From: Gnetum montanum | Taxonomy: Eukaryota; Streptophyta; Gnetopsida; Gnetales; Gnetaceae | Reading direction: 5' to 3' | Assembly (NCBI GenBank): GCA_015680685.1 | Contig: MNCI01009594.1 | Span: 500,143 to 564,142 of the forward strand | DNA: 64,000 nt | In this document: positions 11,599-24,412 of the stretch, piece by piece | Numbering within the stretch: the first letter of the stretch is position 1 | Layout of the letters: every line of letters starts with the position of its first letter | Program-made: the position numbers and the translations under genes | The notes under the pieces: generated by a model | What the model was told of the DNA's origin: nothing | The model's database searches: none | Seen by the model: only the letters and a program-made list of their open reading frames with translations

Positions 11599-13950
11599 AT
11601 GACTTCTTCTCATAGTGAAGACTCTTCACCATCATTCATAGGCAAATCCAATCAAAGATAAGAAGATCACAAAACACTAGTACCTCAACAATTCAAGGTG
11701 GTCTATACTCATCCAAATCCCTACACTCCAAACTTCACCTTCATCCTACACTAGGACAAGCGACTATGATCCAGGGACATGAAAGGCAACATTGTGTTTC
11801 CTCCCAATCAATTTGTTTCTACAATAATGCTAAACAATCTTATCAAGTTGGCCATTTCAGAGCTTAATGTAGAATACAAGGTTTAGGACCATTCTTATCA
11901 TTATTCTCATCCCAAAAAAACACTAAGAAAGAAATATCGACAAATGAAAGCTAGATATGAAACCTGAAAAGGTAAATAGCTCTCTAACCACTTGTTCCTA
12001 TAGATACACAAATAAGGTGAGGACTTCTTTTTAGGTACCTCCTAATACACATATTCTCCTCCTATTTTTGATGAGGAGACCCTTAAATGGTGTTTGTAGT
12101 CCACTATGGATAACGCTAATTTCAAAAAGTATGGCTCTCAAGATCAAGGAGCCCTGAAAGGAGGTAGCCAATGTAGGAGCAATGACAAGAATCAAGAAAA
12201 GGATAAACATGTTGATCAAGGTAGGGAAAAAGAAATAGAAAGTAATAGGAATCACTCTAGTGCTAGTTCTCCTTTCTCCTCACCTTCATCATCCTCATTG
12301 TCTTCCTCATCCAACTATAATCAAATTCACATAGGCAACAAAAATCATGATGGAGATGAACAGTAAGATACGGATGATCACAGATCCCACTGAGATAATG
12401 AAGACAATGGGTGTGAGCAATAAGGAGATGATCATAACAAAGAGTGAAGAGACAAAATAACTCATCATAGACATCATGGTCATGATAGGGCCACAAAGAC
12501 TACTATGACTATGATGAGATCCTATTAGCTACTAGGAATATGTTGAACAATGTAGAGGTTATTAGTATACTAACCAAGCACATGAAGGATAGTGGAATCA
12601 AATAGTTAAATATGAATAATATTCCTAAGCTTGAGTGGGATACAATTCAAATCCAAAAAATCACCTACAAGCCTTTCATGATGGATGTGCCTTAGAAAAT
12701 GTGGAGAATGAATGATAAAAGCTAAAACTGTTCCCAAGGATACTTATCAAAGAACCAAAAAGTAGGTACCAATCCTTGGAACTAGAATCTCTTCAGCAAT
12801 GGAGTATGATGTAGAGTTTTTTAATGACAAGTATTAGATGTACGTTAGAGTGTCTAATTTAAGGAGGAAAATTCAAGGATGGAAATAGGGCACTCATGAG
12901 TCCTTGGATGTGACTATGGGCAAGTACTACTCCTTGTTGCATTGATGCCTAGGTCATGGCTACTCTCAATGGGATTATTGCACCATATCATATATGGGCT
13001 CAGAATTGAAACTAGGAGAACCTTTGGGATCTATGTTGAAGGGAGGCTTACTGAGCTAAGGGTCCATCAAATCCAAAGGCTTATTGAGTAGGTAGGTAAA
13101 AAAGAGGGAGATTTGAAAAATAGGAAAGTACAAAGGAATACAACTGGGATCCCTCCCTGAGCAAGAGGGAGGTCCATTTCTATGACAATGAGAAGGAGGC
13201 ACTGCTTGATGAAGCGGTGCAAAGGAAAACCTCTCTAAAATCTTGGCTAAGGTTGATAAAATGTAGGACTCCTTGGATGAAAAATTTCAAACTACTTTGA
13301 ATATTATAGAATAGAGCAAAGATTAAGAAGTTAGTAATTGTGAGAGAAGAAAGAAGATGAAGGCTAAAGATAAGCATTATAAAGCTAAGGACAAAGTTGT
13401 AGCCATTGGGGAGGTTGTGGATTTCAGGTGAGAAGATGATGGGTGTGCATATGTAAATATGAACATTCCAAGGGACATTGCTCTATTGTGTCACACTTAT
13501 AGGAATCTAGGGTGTATGCTTTAAATCCTAAACTAGCAAAATGGAAAGCACCCAATAGGTTGCCTTATCGAAAAGGCAACTATCGGTAGTAGTTTCATTA
13601 CCAAAATTACTATCTAAGTGGAGTAGCACCTCAACTGAATGAGTAATACCGGTAGTTCCAACACTCACACTAATGGGGAATGCCACCTCTAAGGTAGTAG
13701 TACCCTTATCACCAACCCGATCCATACACGTGCTACATTTAGCAACCCATTTCTCTACATGACTATTATAGTCATGCTTCCTTTACACATCACTATTATC
13801 CTCTAGAATACTACAAAGCACCATCACCAAGGGGGTAGGTCCCATTTTCCTACTATCCTCCTTCACACTCTTCCACTCCTACACCTCCACCTTGAACTCC
13901 TCTACCACCTACTCTATACACACAAGGTAACATGCATACATAGCCACAAC
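11599..13950 (+). pseudogene. Athila-like gag of the 12-kb element
   Basis: Opens at ATG 11599 (MTSSHSEDSSPSF), matching the gag start at 59225. The frame is broken early but recognisable blocks follow. An open stretch 12106-12366 carries NFKKYGSQDQG, a basic/glutamine part and a serine-rich linker (SPFSSPSSSSLSSSSN), equivalent to the SPSSSPSSSP linker of the copy at 59720. The conserved core YDVEFFNDKY...YVRVSNLRRKIQGW lies near 12805-12890 with TAG/TGA codons at former Gln, Arg or Trp positions. A Tyr/Pro-rich tail runs to about 13950. Gag would form the virus-like particle. No clear CCHC zinc knuckle was seen. Confidence 0.75.
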
Positions 13951-14199
13951 AAAGAAATGCCATGAGGTCGATAAACTTACAACTATCTTTTTAGTTAAAT
14001 GGTTATAACTCTAAACCTTACAAGAAACCATTCTTCAGAACTAATAGTGTTATGAAGTTCTCACAAATACTTGTGACTATGAACCTTGCTACTACCTCCT
14101 TTGATATGTCTATGAAGTCACCTTCATACCAAAGCACTCCCTAGTTGCATACCATCATGTTGATCCATATGGTCATAAATTTCATTAAGGATGGTCATA

Positions 14200-14590
14200 T
14201 TCCCAAGAAGAGATTTAATCTTGGTAGTCCTCTTATTTATTTTTATATATCCAAAAATGAACCATGCAAGGCTATTTTGGTCTTAGGTTTCAAAGCTAGC
14301 AAACTAATCCATCACTATTTGTTTGGAATTTATGAAAGACATAATGACTGCCATTTGTTGATGATTATATCCTATCAATTTCTTGGTAATCCATGTTAAA
14401 AACATAAAGGGGAACTTCCCTATCACCATGTAGAGAGCATGACTAAGTACTATTGATGCATGATTGGGGATCAAAGATATTTCCTTGGAAATTCCTAAGG
14501 AGAATGAATTTGGTAAGATTGAGAGGAAGTGAGTTCCATGCATTACGGATAGTGACATAGGATGCCACTACATGCAAAAAATATGATTCA
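14200..14590 (+). pseudogene. Retropepsin-like protease domain
   Basis: Starts with LGSPLIYFYISKNEPCKA and ends with GIKDISLEIPKENEFGKIER and DSDIGCHYMQK, matching the protease at 61857-62290 block for block. The catalytic motif LDSG of the intact relative is LVLG here, so the active-site Asp is lost. Several TAG/TGA codons interrupt it. Confidence 0.75.
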
Positions 14591-14849
14591 TAAAGAGAAC
14601 ATCACTTAGGGCATGCAGTCAGTCTATGGATTTCACAAAAATTCAAAGGTGCATATATGCAGTAGGCACTAAATAGGACACCTAGTGCTTGGCACCTGAA
14701 AGAGAGGCTAGCTCAACAATGTGCATGGAACTAGCTAAGTGCCTCACAAGCTCTTATGTACAAAGCAAGAATCAATTGGAGCGGATCCATCATCAACTCT
14801 CTAATGAACAAGGTGAAATAAATTAGGGAGAGTTGGATATCCCTAAGAC

Positions 14850-15760
14850 CTTCACACAGGAGCCCCTTGAATTAAAGAAACTACTAGTAAGAATAGAATA
14901 TACATTCCTAAATAATGTCAAGCTTGTAATCATCAATGCCACACTTGCTCCTAAATAAAAGAAGAAGTTGTTGGAAGTTGTCAATAAATGGCCAACAACT
15001 TTTGCTTGGTTGCATCATGAGCTTACTATAATTGATTCAAGGACCAGCCAGCATAGAATAGATATAGACTCCTCCATCAAACCAAAGAGACATATGTAGG
15101 GACGCTTGAACCCAAATCTCAAGCAAATTGTTAAGGAGAAAATTGAACAACTAATAAGGTTAGGTTCATTTACCCCATTATGGATAGTGAGTGAATTATC
15201 CTACTTTTTATTATGCCAAAAAAAGAAGGAAAGTGGAGGGTATGCATAGAATTTAGGCTATTGAACATGGGCACTTGCAAAAATCACTTTCCATTTTCAT
15301 TTGTGAACCAAGTGTTAGATATAAATGTGGGGCATTGATACTATAGTTTTCTAGATGGTTATATTGTTTATAATCGAATCCAAATTATACCAAAGGACCA
15401 ATCCAAGACCATATTCACAGGTTCCTTGAGAACATTTGCATACAAAAGGTTGTCCTTTGGCCTATGCAATGCTCTTGCTACATTCCAATGATTGGTTCTT
15501 AGCATATTCAACCAACAAATTTGTAGCAAGATAGAAGTCTTCATGTATGACTTCTCTACCTATGGGGCTACCTTTGAGCAAGCCTTGTACCACCTTAAGT
15601 AAGCGCTTCAATGATATGTGAAAAACAACTTGAGGCTTAATTGGAAAAGAGCCATTTGATGATCCAAGAGGGCATTTTCTTAGAGCATCAAATTTCAACA
15701 AAAAGGATCCAGGTAGACAAGGAAAAATTAAGGGTCATCTAAGAAATCACAAGAAAACTA
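14850..15760 (+). pseudogene. Athila-like reverse transcriptase
   Basis: RT domain in several frames. Recognisable parts are the pre-RT motif (FAWLHHELTIIDSRTSQH near 15000-15055), KKKEGKWRVCIEFRLLN near 15215-15265, DQVLDI-like and YYSFLDGY-like blocks around 15310-15370, a LCNALATFQ block near 15465-15490, and the FMYDFSTYG active-site block near 15540-15565. That block corresponds to FMDDFSTYG in the copy at 63246, with the first Asp changed to Tyr. The thumb and connection lie at 15590-15760. It is inactive. Confidence 0.75.
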
Positions 15761-15769
15761 GAAACTATC

Positions 15770-16335
15770 AAAGATGTAAAGTCATTCCTTAGCCACAATG
15801 CTTACTATAGGTTCTTCATTGAGAACTTCTTGAAGATCCCTAATTCATTGGTGGAGCTCACAATGAAAAATGCACCATTCATCTTGACCAAGAAATGTGA
15901 GCATGCATTCCAACAACTCAAACAGAAACATGTAGAAACTCAAATTCTGTGAGTGCTTGACTAGTCTAGACTATTCCATATTATGTCATATGCATCAAAC
16001 TATGCTTTGGGAGTCATGCTTACATAAATGGATGATCATAAAGATCCATACTACATCCACTATGCAAGTAGGAGCATTGAGGTTACATAACTTAACTACA
16101 CCACTATAGAAAGGAGCTTATGATGATGGTGTATCCATTGGAGAAATTCAAGTACTATGTGCTTGGATATAAAGTGTTTGTGCACACTAACCACAATACC
16201 ATATGTTTCTTGAAGAACAGGCCAATGATGTGCCCCTATGTCATACAATGGCTAGTGATCCTTCAAGAGTTTGATCCAACCATGGTAGACCAAAAGGGAA
16301 CTAAGAATATGATAGGTGACCACTTGTCTTGATTG
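15770..16335 (+). pseudogene. RNase H domain of Athila-like pol
   Basis: Connection motif near 15785-15850 (FLSHNAYYRFFIENFLKI), then an RNase H block near 16090-16335 with ERSLMMMVYPLEKFKYYVLG, VFVHTNHNTICFLKNRPM and LVILQEFDPTMVDQKGTKN, ending in GDHLS. The family form has VHTDHN; here the Asp is Asn. It aligns with 63800-64000 and with 46880-47060 (minus strand). Confidence 0.75.
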
Positions 16336-16439
16336 AGATGGAATACCAAAGAGGAGGAGAATCTACTATCAAATCAATTTCTTGATTAACTCCTCTTTGC
16401 TAGTGTTGTTGATGAATAAGATCCTAAAGGAGTGAACTA

Positions 16440-17700
16440 GTATGACAAAATCCTCTCCTATCTACTCACATAGAAGATGCCAAAGAAGTGGAACCACAAG
16501 AAGAAACAATAGTTTCTTCACCAAGCCAAAAACTTCATGGAGATCAATGACAACCTCTAAAATATTTGTGTAGATGGCCTGGTATGATGGTGTGTTCCTG
16601 GTGTGGACCAACTTCAAGTCCTTTAGGATACTCATGAAGGTTCTTTTAGGAATCATTATGCTACGAGGTTAGTAGTCATTAAGATTCTCATGGTAGGATG
16701 TTACTTGCCTACCATCTTCAAGGATGCCCACCAATTTTTCCACTCCTACGATAGATGCTAATGTGATGGAGGGATGACTACATGTATGAAATGACCTCAG
16801 TAATGGATCCAACCACTAGCTCCTTTCAATCTTTGGGGGATTGATTTCATGAGGCCCATCACCCCTATGTTGAATTAAAAGGTCTACATTATCATGATTT
16901 TTGACTACTACAATAAATGAGCTAAAGGTATAACTGTCATCAACTATTCATCATCTACAATAGCCTAATTTATACCAAAAAAATGTTGTAAATAGGTCTA
17001 GTATGCCATGGGCACTAATTTTTGATAATGAAACACATTTCATGAATGCCACTTCTTGAAAGCTCATGTAATGCTTGGGGGTTGAACATAAACTAACTCC
17101 ATACCACTCCCAAGCTAATGGTCAAGATGAGGTTACCAATAGGGAAATAACCAAAATACCACCTGAACTATTAGTAAATATAGGAAGGACTAGAGGAGCA
17201 AATAAATGATGCCCTTTGGGCTTATCCTTCAACATGGAAACTTCCTATTGAGTACTTTCCCTTATGATTTAGTGAACAAAAAACTACCAACACTTCCCAT
17301 CCAAGCTAAACTCCATACACTTTCAACCACATGTGACCTTGACTTGGAGTTGAGCCTAGCCCAAGAGGAAAGGTTAATGAATCTCAATGTGATAGACAAT
17401 AATAGATTAGTGGTCTTAGTAAACAACACCATGATATTAGGATTAGGAATGTAAGGTTTCAACCAAGAGATAAGATGTTCTACTAGAACCCCATGCACAT
17501 GCCTCAACAAGCCAACTTTGAAACATTATGGGATGACCCTTACATTATCTATGAAACCTTTCCATCTAGGACCATGATGATCTACCACCTTGATATTCCA
17601 AATAAAATATTCTTATTCAACACCTAGAAACTCAAGCCTTTTGATGAACTAAAAGAAGATAGTTGGAATAATGCCTTAGCTGATAGCCAAGCACGCTTGA
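16440..17700 (+). pseudogene. Integrase of the 12-kb Athila-like element
   Basis: Zinc-binding and core domains, in more than one frame. GCYLPTIFKDAHQFFHSYDRC near 16695-16755 is the H2C2 region with its first zinc Cys changed to Tyr. Core blocks include FGGLIS near 16835 and ALIFDNETHFMNATS near 17012-17055, followed by LGVEHKLTPYHSQANGQ and EVTNREITKI near 17070-17155. The C-terminal part reaches about 17700 (LEFDELKEDSWNNALADSQA-like). Compare 45931-46584. Confidence 0.75.
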
Positions 17701-19630
17701 TCTTTCATATCTTCTCCTTCCAACTCAGTCATGGGGGAGATGGTCATCCATACTAATATTTTACAAAGTGGCTACTCAGTTTTTATATTTTTTTGTTTTA
17801 CACTATCTTTAGTCCATTTTCTATTTTGTTAAGTGTTTTACAATTTTTCTTATATTTTTCTTTATTTCAACTTTTCTTATATTTTTCTTTATTTCCACTT
17901 TTATTATAGTTCTTTCTTTTTCTTTATTTCCATCAGGACTTTCATGCTAATTACAACTACTAATTGATGGTGGTTTGTATCTTCATTGATTATTTCATTT
18001 TAAATGACTATATATCATTTTCGAGTTTTGATGATTACTAGTGGGCAATTAATTCTTTTCATAATAACAAGTAGTGAGTCCACATCATCCATCGCTCCAC
18101 ATAACACTATGGTGTTCCTTGTTTTGCAAATATGAGGTTTATTCTTATTAACATCTTATAATGAATGGATTATCTTAGCACTTTTCAAATTTGGTATGAA
18201 TTAAGTGAATGGAAAAGGATGTGACTTCAAGAGTATTTTTCACTTTTGTACATGTCTTCCATATGTAGTTTCATGAGTATTTCCATGGATTTCTCATCAT
18301 TCCTCCATCGACAAATAAATATCAAGAAATGTCTTTACATAATGTGGTTCCCATTTTAAAAAAAACACACACAATGAAAATTCAAAGCACATCCCTTAGA
18401 TATAATAATAGGCTACAAGCACTGGTTATGGGGCTATAAAAACATGTTATCCATGCCTAAAGGTACTCCTCTAACTAAGGTCCTTTTCACTTCATGCTTC
18501 TTATTTCTTCTTTCTTTGAAATGGTGAGTGGTCTATGGGGATGTTCTTGTACCTTGGAAGGTGGAATGATCTAATGTACCAATGTGAAGTCACTAAAAGT
18601 GGATGGTCTTTATTTGAACTAAAGAAGGAAGCTCTTATGTCATATTAATCACATTTTTCACAAGGAACTTCATGTAATCACAATGCAGGACTCCATTTCA
18701 TAATCTCTCTCTTATCCATTGATTCTTTCCATATACCACCTCACTACCTTTTCTCATGAATGTATCGATGGGTTCATTTGGTAAATGGTTGAAATTATCT
18801 TACGATTTCTTTGATGATAACAATCCACAACCATTAATCATCCTTGGAGCCCACAAACTCCTTGGTTTGAGGGCATTCAAGGGCATTAAGGAAATAAGCC
18901 TGCTATGGGGAGGACCCACTTGCATACTCCTTGGTTAGAATGGTTAAGCTTCTTATCCCTTAGCATTTTTCTTTCAAAATTTATGTTTTCAACCACAATG
19001 CATCCAATCTTTGCATTCCTTATCACATAATTCTCTTATTAAATCTCCATTCAAAACATATTCCTAGCCCTCTTCAAGCATTCATCATTATTCTAGGCTT
19101 TTCTGGCTTCCTCTAGATACCAATTTCATACAAAAACTCCTTTTACTTAGTTTTAAATTATGAAAGAAATTATTTTTTGGCTACATCAATGTATCCCCAT
19201 AAACGCAACACAAAAACTTTATGTATACACATCCACACTTAGAAACTATTCACATTTTCTTCATCACACAAGGGGAGTTTTTACAATTTTCAAAGACCAC
19301 TTATCTAATTCCACTTGTTCTTCAACCTTGTAGCTACCAGAGGTGAGCTTTACATCGTAGGGACTATGAACCTATGGTTTTTAATAGAAATGTTTTTAGA
19401 GTTTTTCTAACTCTGACATGGTTTAACCCATAAAATAATATTAAATATCACAAATTCATCTAAGTTAGACCTCACCAACAAACTTGGGTAGCCATTATAA
19501 TAAGATAATATTAAAATAATCAATCTTCTATGATCACAAATTAGCCAATGTGTAGCTAGATAAAGCAAATAAGATATTAAAGTGTTGTAAGTTAAACATA
19601 AAATGCTTATTCTTGGGCATGTTTGTGATT
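17701..19630 (+). other. Spacer between pol and ORF3
   Basis: Non-coding. A T-rich stretch at 17780-17940 (repeats of TTTTCTTATATTTTTCTTTATTTC and GTTTTACA) corresponds to similar sequence just after pol in the elements at 45150-45270 and 57540-57690. The open frame 18756-18938 has no counterpart and is probably chance. Confidence 0.5.
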
Positions 19631-19633
19631 GTA

Positions 19634-22230
19634 GATGGCACCAAATAGAATACGAGAAGAAGAACCATCTAGACCATGGGAGAAATAACCACGAGGGAAG
19701 GGCTAGTAGCCATAAAAACCCTAAGAGGAAGAAGAAAAAATTCATGTCACAAGACCTCTTTAGGAGGAGCCCAAAGTGGAATTGTTTCATCAAATTCCCA
19801 TAGTAAAAATAGGCCAATATAGGCAAGATAAGGTGCCAAGTCCTAGACCAAATTTGGAGGTCATCTTGACCAAGGAATGCTTAAGAAAAAGTCATTCTAA
19901 GGAGGTCCAAAGTATGGTTTTACAAGAACTTAACTTCAGTTCATTCTTGGACATGGTGCTAGATGAGGTGAAGACTCAACTACAAGGATCTCCCATGTGA
20001 CCTATTCTCACTTCTAGCAAAGAGTGGTACATGGGAGAGACTTACCTCTTCTAGAATAATAGGCAAGTAGATGCCACAGTAAATATTAAGAACATGAATT
20101 TTTTCTATTTAATCAAGGCCATTATAGAGGCCCTTGGGTTACCTAATAGTAGGGTAACTTTGGCAAAGATTTTCATGCAAGCAAACCTAGACATCAAAAA
20201 GAAATGGATTCAATAGTGCTATAGATAGGTTGTAAGGAGCATGGTGCACTTACCAAGGTAGAGAGGGTTTATTTCAAGATTATAATCTACCACCTAAACC
20301 CAATGATGAGACCAACCAAGATCATTACCTTCTATACCCATGTGTGTGCTACTCTACATGAAAAATTTCTAGTTAACCTCCAACAACTTATTTTTCTAGA
20401 AATGCAGAAAATATTCAAAGAGAATGAGCATGGGAGGAAGACACACCCCTTCCCTTACCTCATTAAAATACTTTATAGCAAAGGATGGATAGCCTATTAT
20501 GCCAACGATGTGCTTCATCATGCTCTTGTTGCATCTTGGTAGGAGATAATGAAAGATAAAGCACTTGCAAAATTTCTTGAAGAGGAGTGGCCACCACCAC
20601 CACCACCACCTACTCAAGAAACAATGCCAAAATCTCATGTCACAATTAAATGCATGAAAAAAATCTATGATCAACTCCTACAATGATAATTGGAAGGACC
20701 AAGTGGTGGAAAGCCTTTAGTCCACCAACCAACTTTGATCTAGTTGAATGAAGTAACCCAAACAATAAGGTGGCTAAAAGATACTACACCACTATATTCT
20801 ACACAAAAAATGTAGGCACTTGCAAGATCAAATTTGAGTGTCTAAGAGGTGACAATGTTCATCCATAGATAACAGTAATTCCTAAAGATATCTAGGATTG
20901 TCGCCACTTTCTCAGTGCACCTAAAGAAGGGCAAGGGGGACAACTATTCTACTAACACAGCATCATGGATAGGAAACAATGATAGAGGTGGTTACCAATC
21001 ATGTAGTAGAGGTCTTGAATTCTTCTATAGTTATCATGCTAGACATTATTACACTCTAAGATGTGCAAAACTCTACACAAGTAGGCAACAGAAGGCGAAG
21101 TGCAACCCAACACGAGGAGGTATTAGACCAACTAGTGGGAACTAGGTGATCACTTTTGAAGATCTTTGATCTCCAAAAAAGCATCATTGCAACCTAGTCA
21201 AAGCTACTAGAGAATAAATGAAAGTTTATCATTGCCAATGTTCAACTTAAGGTAGCCATAATCGAAACTAATGATTGGCTACCAAAGTTTTGGAATTGAG
21301 AGCTTGCTTGGCTGATGTCATCATTCTTAGCTAAGAAATTACAAGAGATGAAGCTTTTTTATAGCTTAAAAAAAACTCAAAGAGGCTGAGAATGTGAAGG
21401 AAATGACACTGTTTGACATTTCTTTATCAGAGGCTTTGACCTATAATAGTAATAAGGACTTGTTGCAAGTCATTAGGGAGAACCTTACTCTAACCAAGAA
21501 CATTCACCACTTGCAAAATGTTGAAGCATCATAGGTTCAAATGGTTGAATTTGTGCAATAACTGTAGGAGAACTTTGCTAAGGTAAACATGGATCTAAGG
21601 AGGTTGGCAACTAAAAATAAAAATCTCTTAATTGAGAAAGATCATGCCCTGTAGGAGCTATAGATTGAAGAGATAACAAAATACATTGAGCTTACCAACC
21701 TCCATTATGCAAACTTGGCAATGCTAATAATAAGAAGGCCATTGTCAAAGTTGGAGAAACATGTGGCTAGCTTCTACCTCCTCTATAATGTTGAGTTCAA
21801 GAATTATAAGGACAAAAAGAAAAAGCTAGAAATAGTGAATGGAAAGCTTGAAGTTCTCAAGAGCCAATTTACAAAACAACAATTAGTTGCTAAGAACCCA
21901 GCCAAAAGGATGAACGACTACCAAGAACTATAGAATCTTATCATGACATTTGATATCAAATGAGAATAATTCATAGCTTATTTTATCAATGTTAAGAAAT
22001 TATTCCCTATAATGTCCTATCTATGGAATGTCCCTATACTATGTATATCCCATGGAGCGAGTAGAATATGCATGCATCACTAGATGCCTTTCAACTTTCA
22101 CTGGAAGTAGTAGCTATAGCAGCATAACCACAACCATCACCTTAGCCTCAGCCACCACTACCATGAGCACCAAAGGCTAGAGAAGGTTCTTTAGCACCCC
22201 AAGGGCCTTCACCATTTAGAATTGTTTAAT
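19634..22230 (+). pseudogene. Third ORF downstream of pol (Athila 'env-like'/plant transposon protein)
   Basis: A sense-strand coding region between pol and the 3' LTR. It begins MAPNRIREEEPSRPWEK and a basic KRKKKK stretch, then a globular part (open 19776-20000 with DKVPSPRPNLEVILTKECLR; 20303-20542 with FPYLIKILYSKGW), a proline run near 20590, and a coiled-coil-like segment at about 21570-21930 (LRRLATKNKNLLIEKDH, LEIVNGKLEVLKSQFTKQQL). A Pro-rich tail (PQPSP) ends it. The FPxLIxxLxxxG signature resembles the domain databases call 'putative plant transposon protein' in Athila elements. The ORF at 31100-32250 shares it. Function is unknown; no signal peptide or membrane span was evident. 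Confidence 0.6.
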
Positions 22231-22463
22231 CTTCTCTTTAACTTCAACGTTTAGAGGATTTCCAACTATCTAATTTTGTAAGGATATTCAATTTTATTTT
22301 TCATAAGATCCATTTTTGTAATCATTATAAATCTATACAATATGGTACTTAGAGTCAGTTAGTGAGTCAATTAGTCTGTGGTTTCATACATTTCCAATTT
22401 TGTAAGAATCTTGATCCCACTTTTGTTCACTCAAGGATGAATTTATAGTTACTTGTTGAGGTA

Positions 22464-22673
22464 TGATGAATCACAAGTTAGGTTGCATCAATGGGCATGC
22501 ATCAATGCATCCCTATTGATGTATCAATGCATCCTTTTCAATCCATGGGTTGATGCATCAATGTAGTGTCTATCTCTACCTACATAAATGCAAGTACCCA
22601 CCAAATCTATGAATCACTAGCACAACACTTGTAATTCATATGGTTAGATGTAGAGACTACTCACTATTCAACA
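22464..22673 (+). repeat. 3' LTR of the 12-kb element, internally deleted
   Basis: Starts TGATGAATCACAAG and ends CACTATTCAACA. It matches the 5' LTR over its first ~150 bp and last ~60 bp but lacks roughly 600 bp in between, with a junction near 22600. The AATAAA region is gone, so this copy cannot end a transcript normally. Confidence 0.8.
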
Positions 22674-24412
22674 ACATCAAAGCATAGTTTTGCTGAGATT
22701 TAGAAGTCTTGATGATGGTGATACTAATGGTAATGCTTATACTAACTTTGATGTAGTGTCAGTGTATATTTCCAAAGTTATAAAATTTTAATCATTGTCC
22801 TAACCAAAAATTTTAACTTTATAAAGGCCAAAATTGAGCTCTAAATAAGTTGATATAGCAATGTTAAAGTGTCAAAAGATGTGTAAACTAGTAAAATGAT
22901 GTCAAATTGGTGTATGGGATGATTTAGAGATGTCAAGATGAGTTATGATATTTCCAATATTTCATATGTAGACAAAAATGCTAATTTTCTATGTTTCTAA
23001 AAACTTACAAAAAAGTACAAATTTTGGAAGCTTAGAGTGCCAAAACTACTACTAATGAATCATCTTACGCTTAAGGGTTTATGAAACATGTTAAAATATC
23101 ATTTTGATGAGATTAAGAATTCCTAACAATGGTGATACTAGTGTTGATGCTAACACTAACATTGATGTAGTATCAACATTAGTTCCTAGAGTTAGAAAAA
23201 TTTTGATACTTTTTCCAACAAAAAATTCTATCTTTGGAAAGGATAAAATTGATCCTAAAATACATTAAAATGATAATTTTGAAGTATTGAGAGACCTATA
23301 AACTAGTGAAAAGCTATGAGCTTCATGTATAGGATGATTCAAAAATGACGAGATGAGTTCTAGTCTTGCTAGTGTCCCATACTTAGCCAAAAATGTTAAT
23401 TTTTTCAAATTTTTAAACACTTACAAAAAAATTCAATATTTAAAAGCCTGGAGCACTAAAGCTACTATTTCTGAGTAATCCTAGCTTTAAGGGTTCGTGA
23501 CACCTAAAAAATACAATTTTCACAAGATTTAGAAGTCTCAATGATGGTAACATTGGTGCTAATGTTGACATTGGATTAACATTTGTAACATAGAAAACAT
23601 TTTGGACTTTTTTCATGATTTTTTTAAAGTTACTAAAATTGATGTTGAAAAGTTGATATATGATCCCAAATTATCCTTGGAGGTTCTCAAAGGCTAGAAA
23701 TATATCTTGTAATATTGTTTTTATGGCATTTTATGTTGTGATGTTGAAGGAAATTCAATTTGACATTATGCCATCTCCAACAGTTAGGAAAGTTTTGATC
23801 CTAGAGGTCCTAGGGTCAAATTGCCAAATTTATCAAATTCAAGCTCTTTGAACCCCACAAGATGATAAATCAATGACAACTCCAACACATAAAAAGAAGT
23901 AACCTCATGCTAACTCTAACACTTACAAAAATTTGGTTTAAGTGTTTTCTAGGGATAGTAGAAAATTAAGTCCATAAGATGAATTATGAACCTAGATGAT
24001 TCTTGATGGTTCCTAAGAGCTACAAATGTGCCTTGTGATGATGTATTTAGTGAATTTGATGCTCAAATCCCCATGGAATGATGTTGAAACCATACTTACT
24101 TTTGATTTAAAGTAAATAAAAAATGTGAGTATAAAATTGTACCCTCTTGATAGATACTATTGAGATGTCGAAGAGGGATCAATAGAGAAGAGATTAGATA
24201 CTAAAATAATATCTCTATAAAATAAAAAGTTGGAAGAATGAAGCAAGAGAGGGGTGAGCATTAAAATATCATCAATACACCAAACATGAGGATAGTGCTA
24301 TACCAAATAAAGCGGCATGACTAGGTTCTACACTCAACATGGTTTAGAAGATGTCATTTATGGTATTCACATCTTGTTCCACTCATGTCCTTAACATATC
24401 CTTACTATATGG
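22674..24412 (-). repeat. Tat tandem array and 3' non-coding region, copy 2 (first part)
   Basis: Continuation of the repeat interrupted at 10627. Unit landmarks recur near 22938 and 23351 (413 bp apart). From about 23700 the sequence follows copy 1 at 7700-8410, for example CCTTGTGATGATGTATTTAG near 24032. It is non-coding. Confidence 0.65.

Larger units (their letters stand above)
10628..22673 (+). mobile_element. Athila-like Ty3/gypsy LTR retrotransposon, 12 kb, full structure
   Basis: Complete but decayed element: 5' LTR 10628-11446, tRNA-Asp primer site 11448-11465, gag from 11599, protease, RT, RNase H and integrase to about 17700, a long spacer, a third ORF at about 19634-22230, and a shortened 3' LTR 22464-22673. 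A 5-bp target duplication ACATC flanks it (10623-10627 and 22674-22678). The flanks rejoin into an uninterrupted Tat repeat unit, which independently confirms both borders. Pol motifs match the Athila lineage. All frames carry stops and shifts. Confidence 0.88.

Noticed and set aside
12263-12496. His/Cys-rich minus-strand open frame resembling a metal-binding protein
   Set aside because: Antisense shadow of the Ser/Asp/His-rich gag linker of the 12-kb element.
20583-20612. CCACCACCACC run as a possible microsatellite of note
   Set aside because: Encodes a short poly-proline in ORF3 and is too short to be treated separately.
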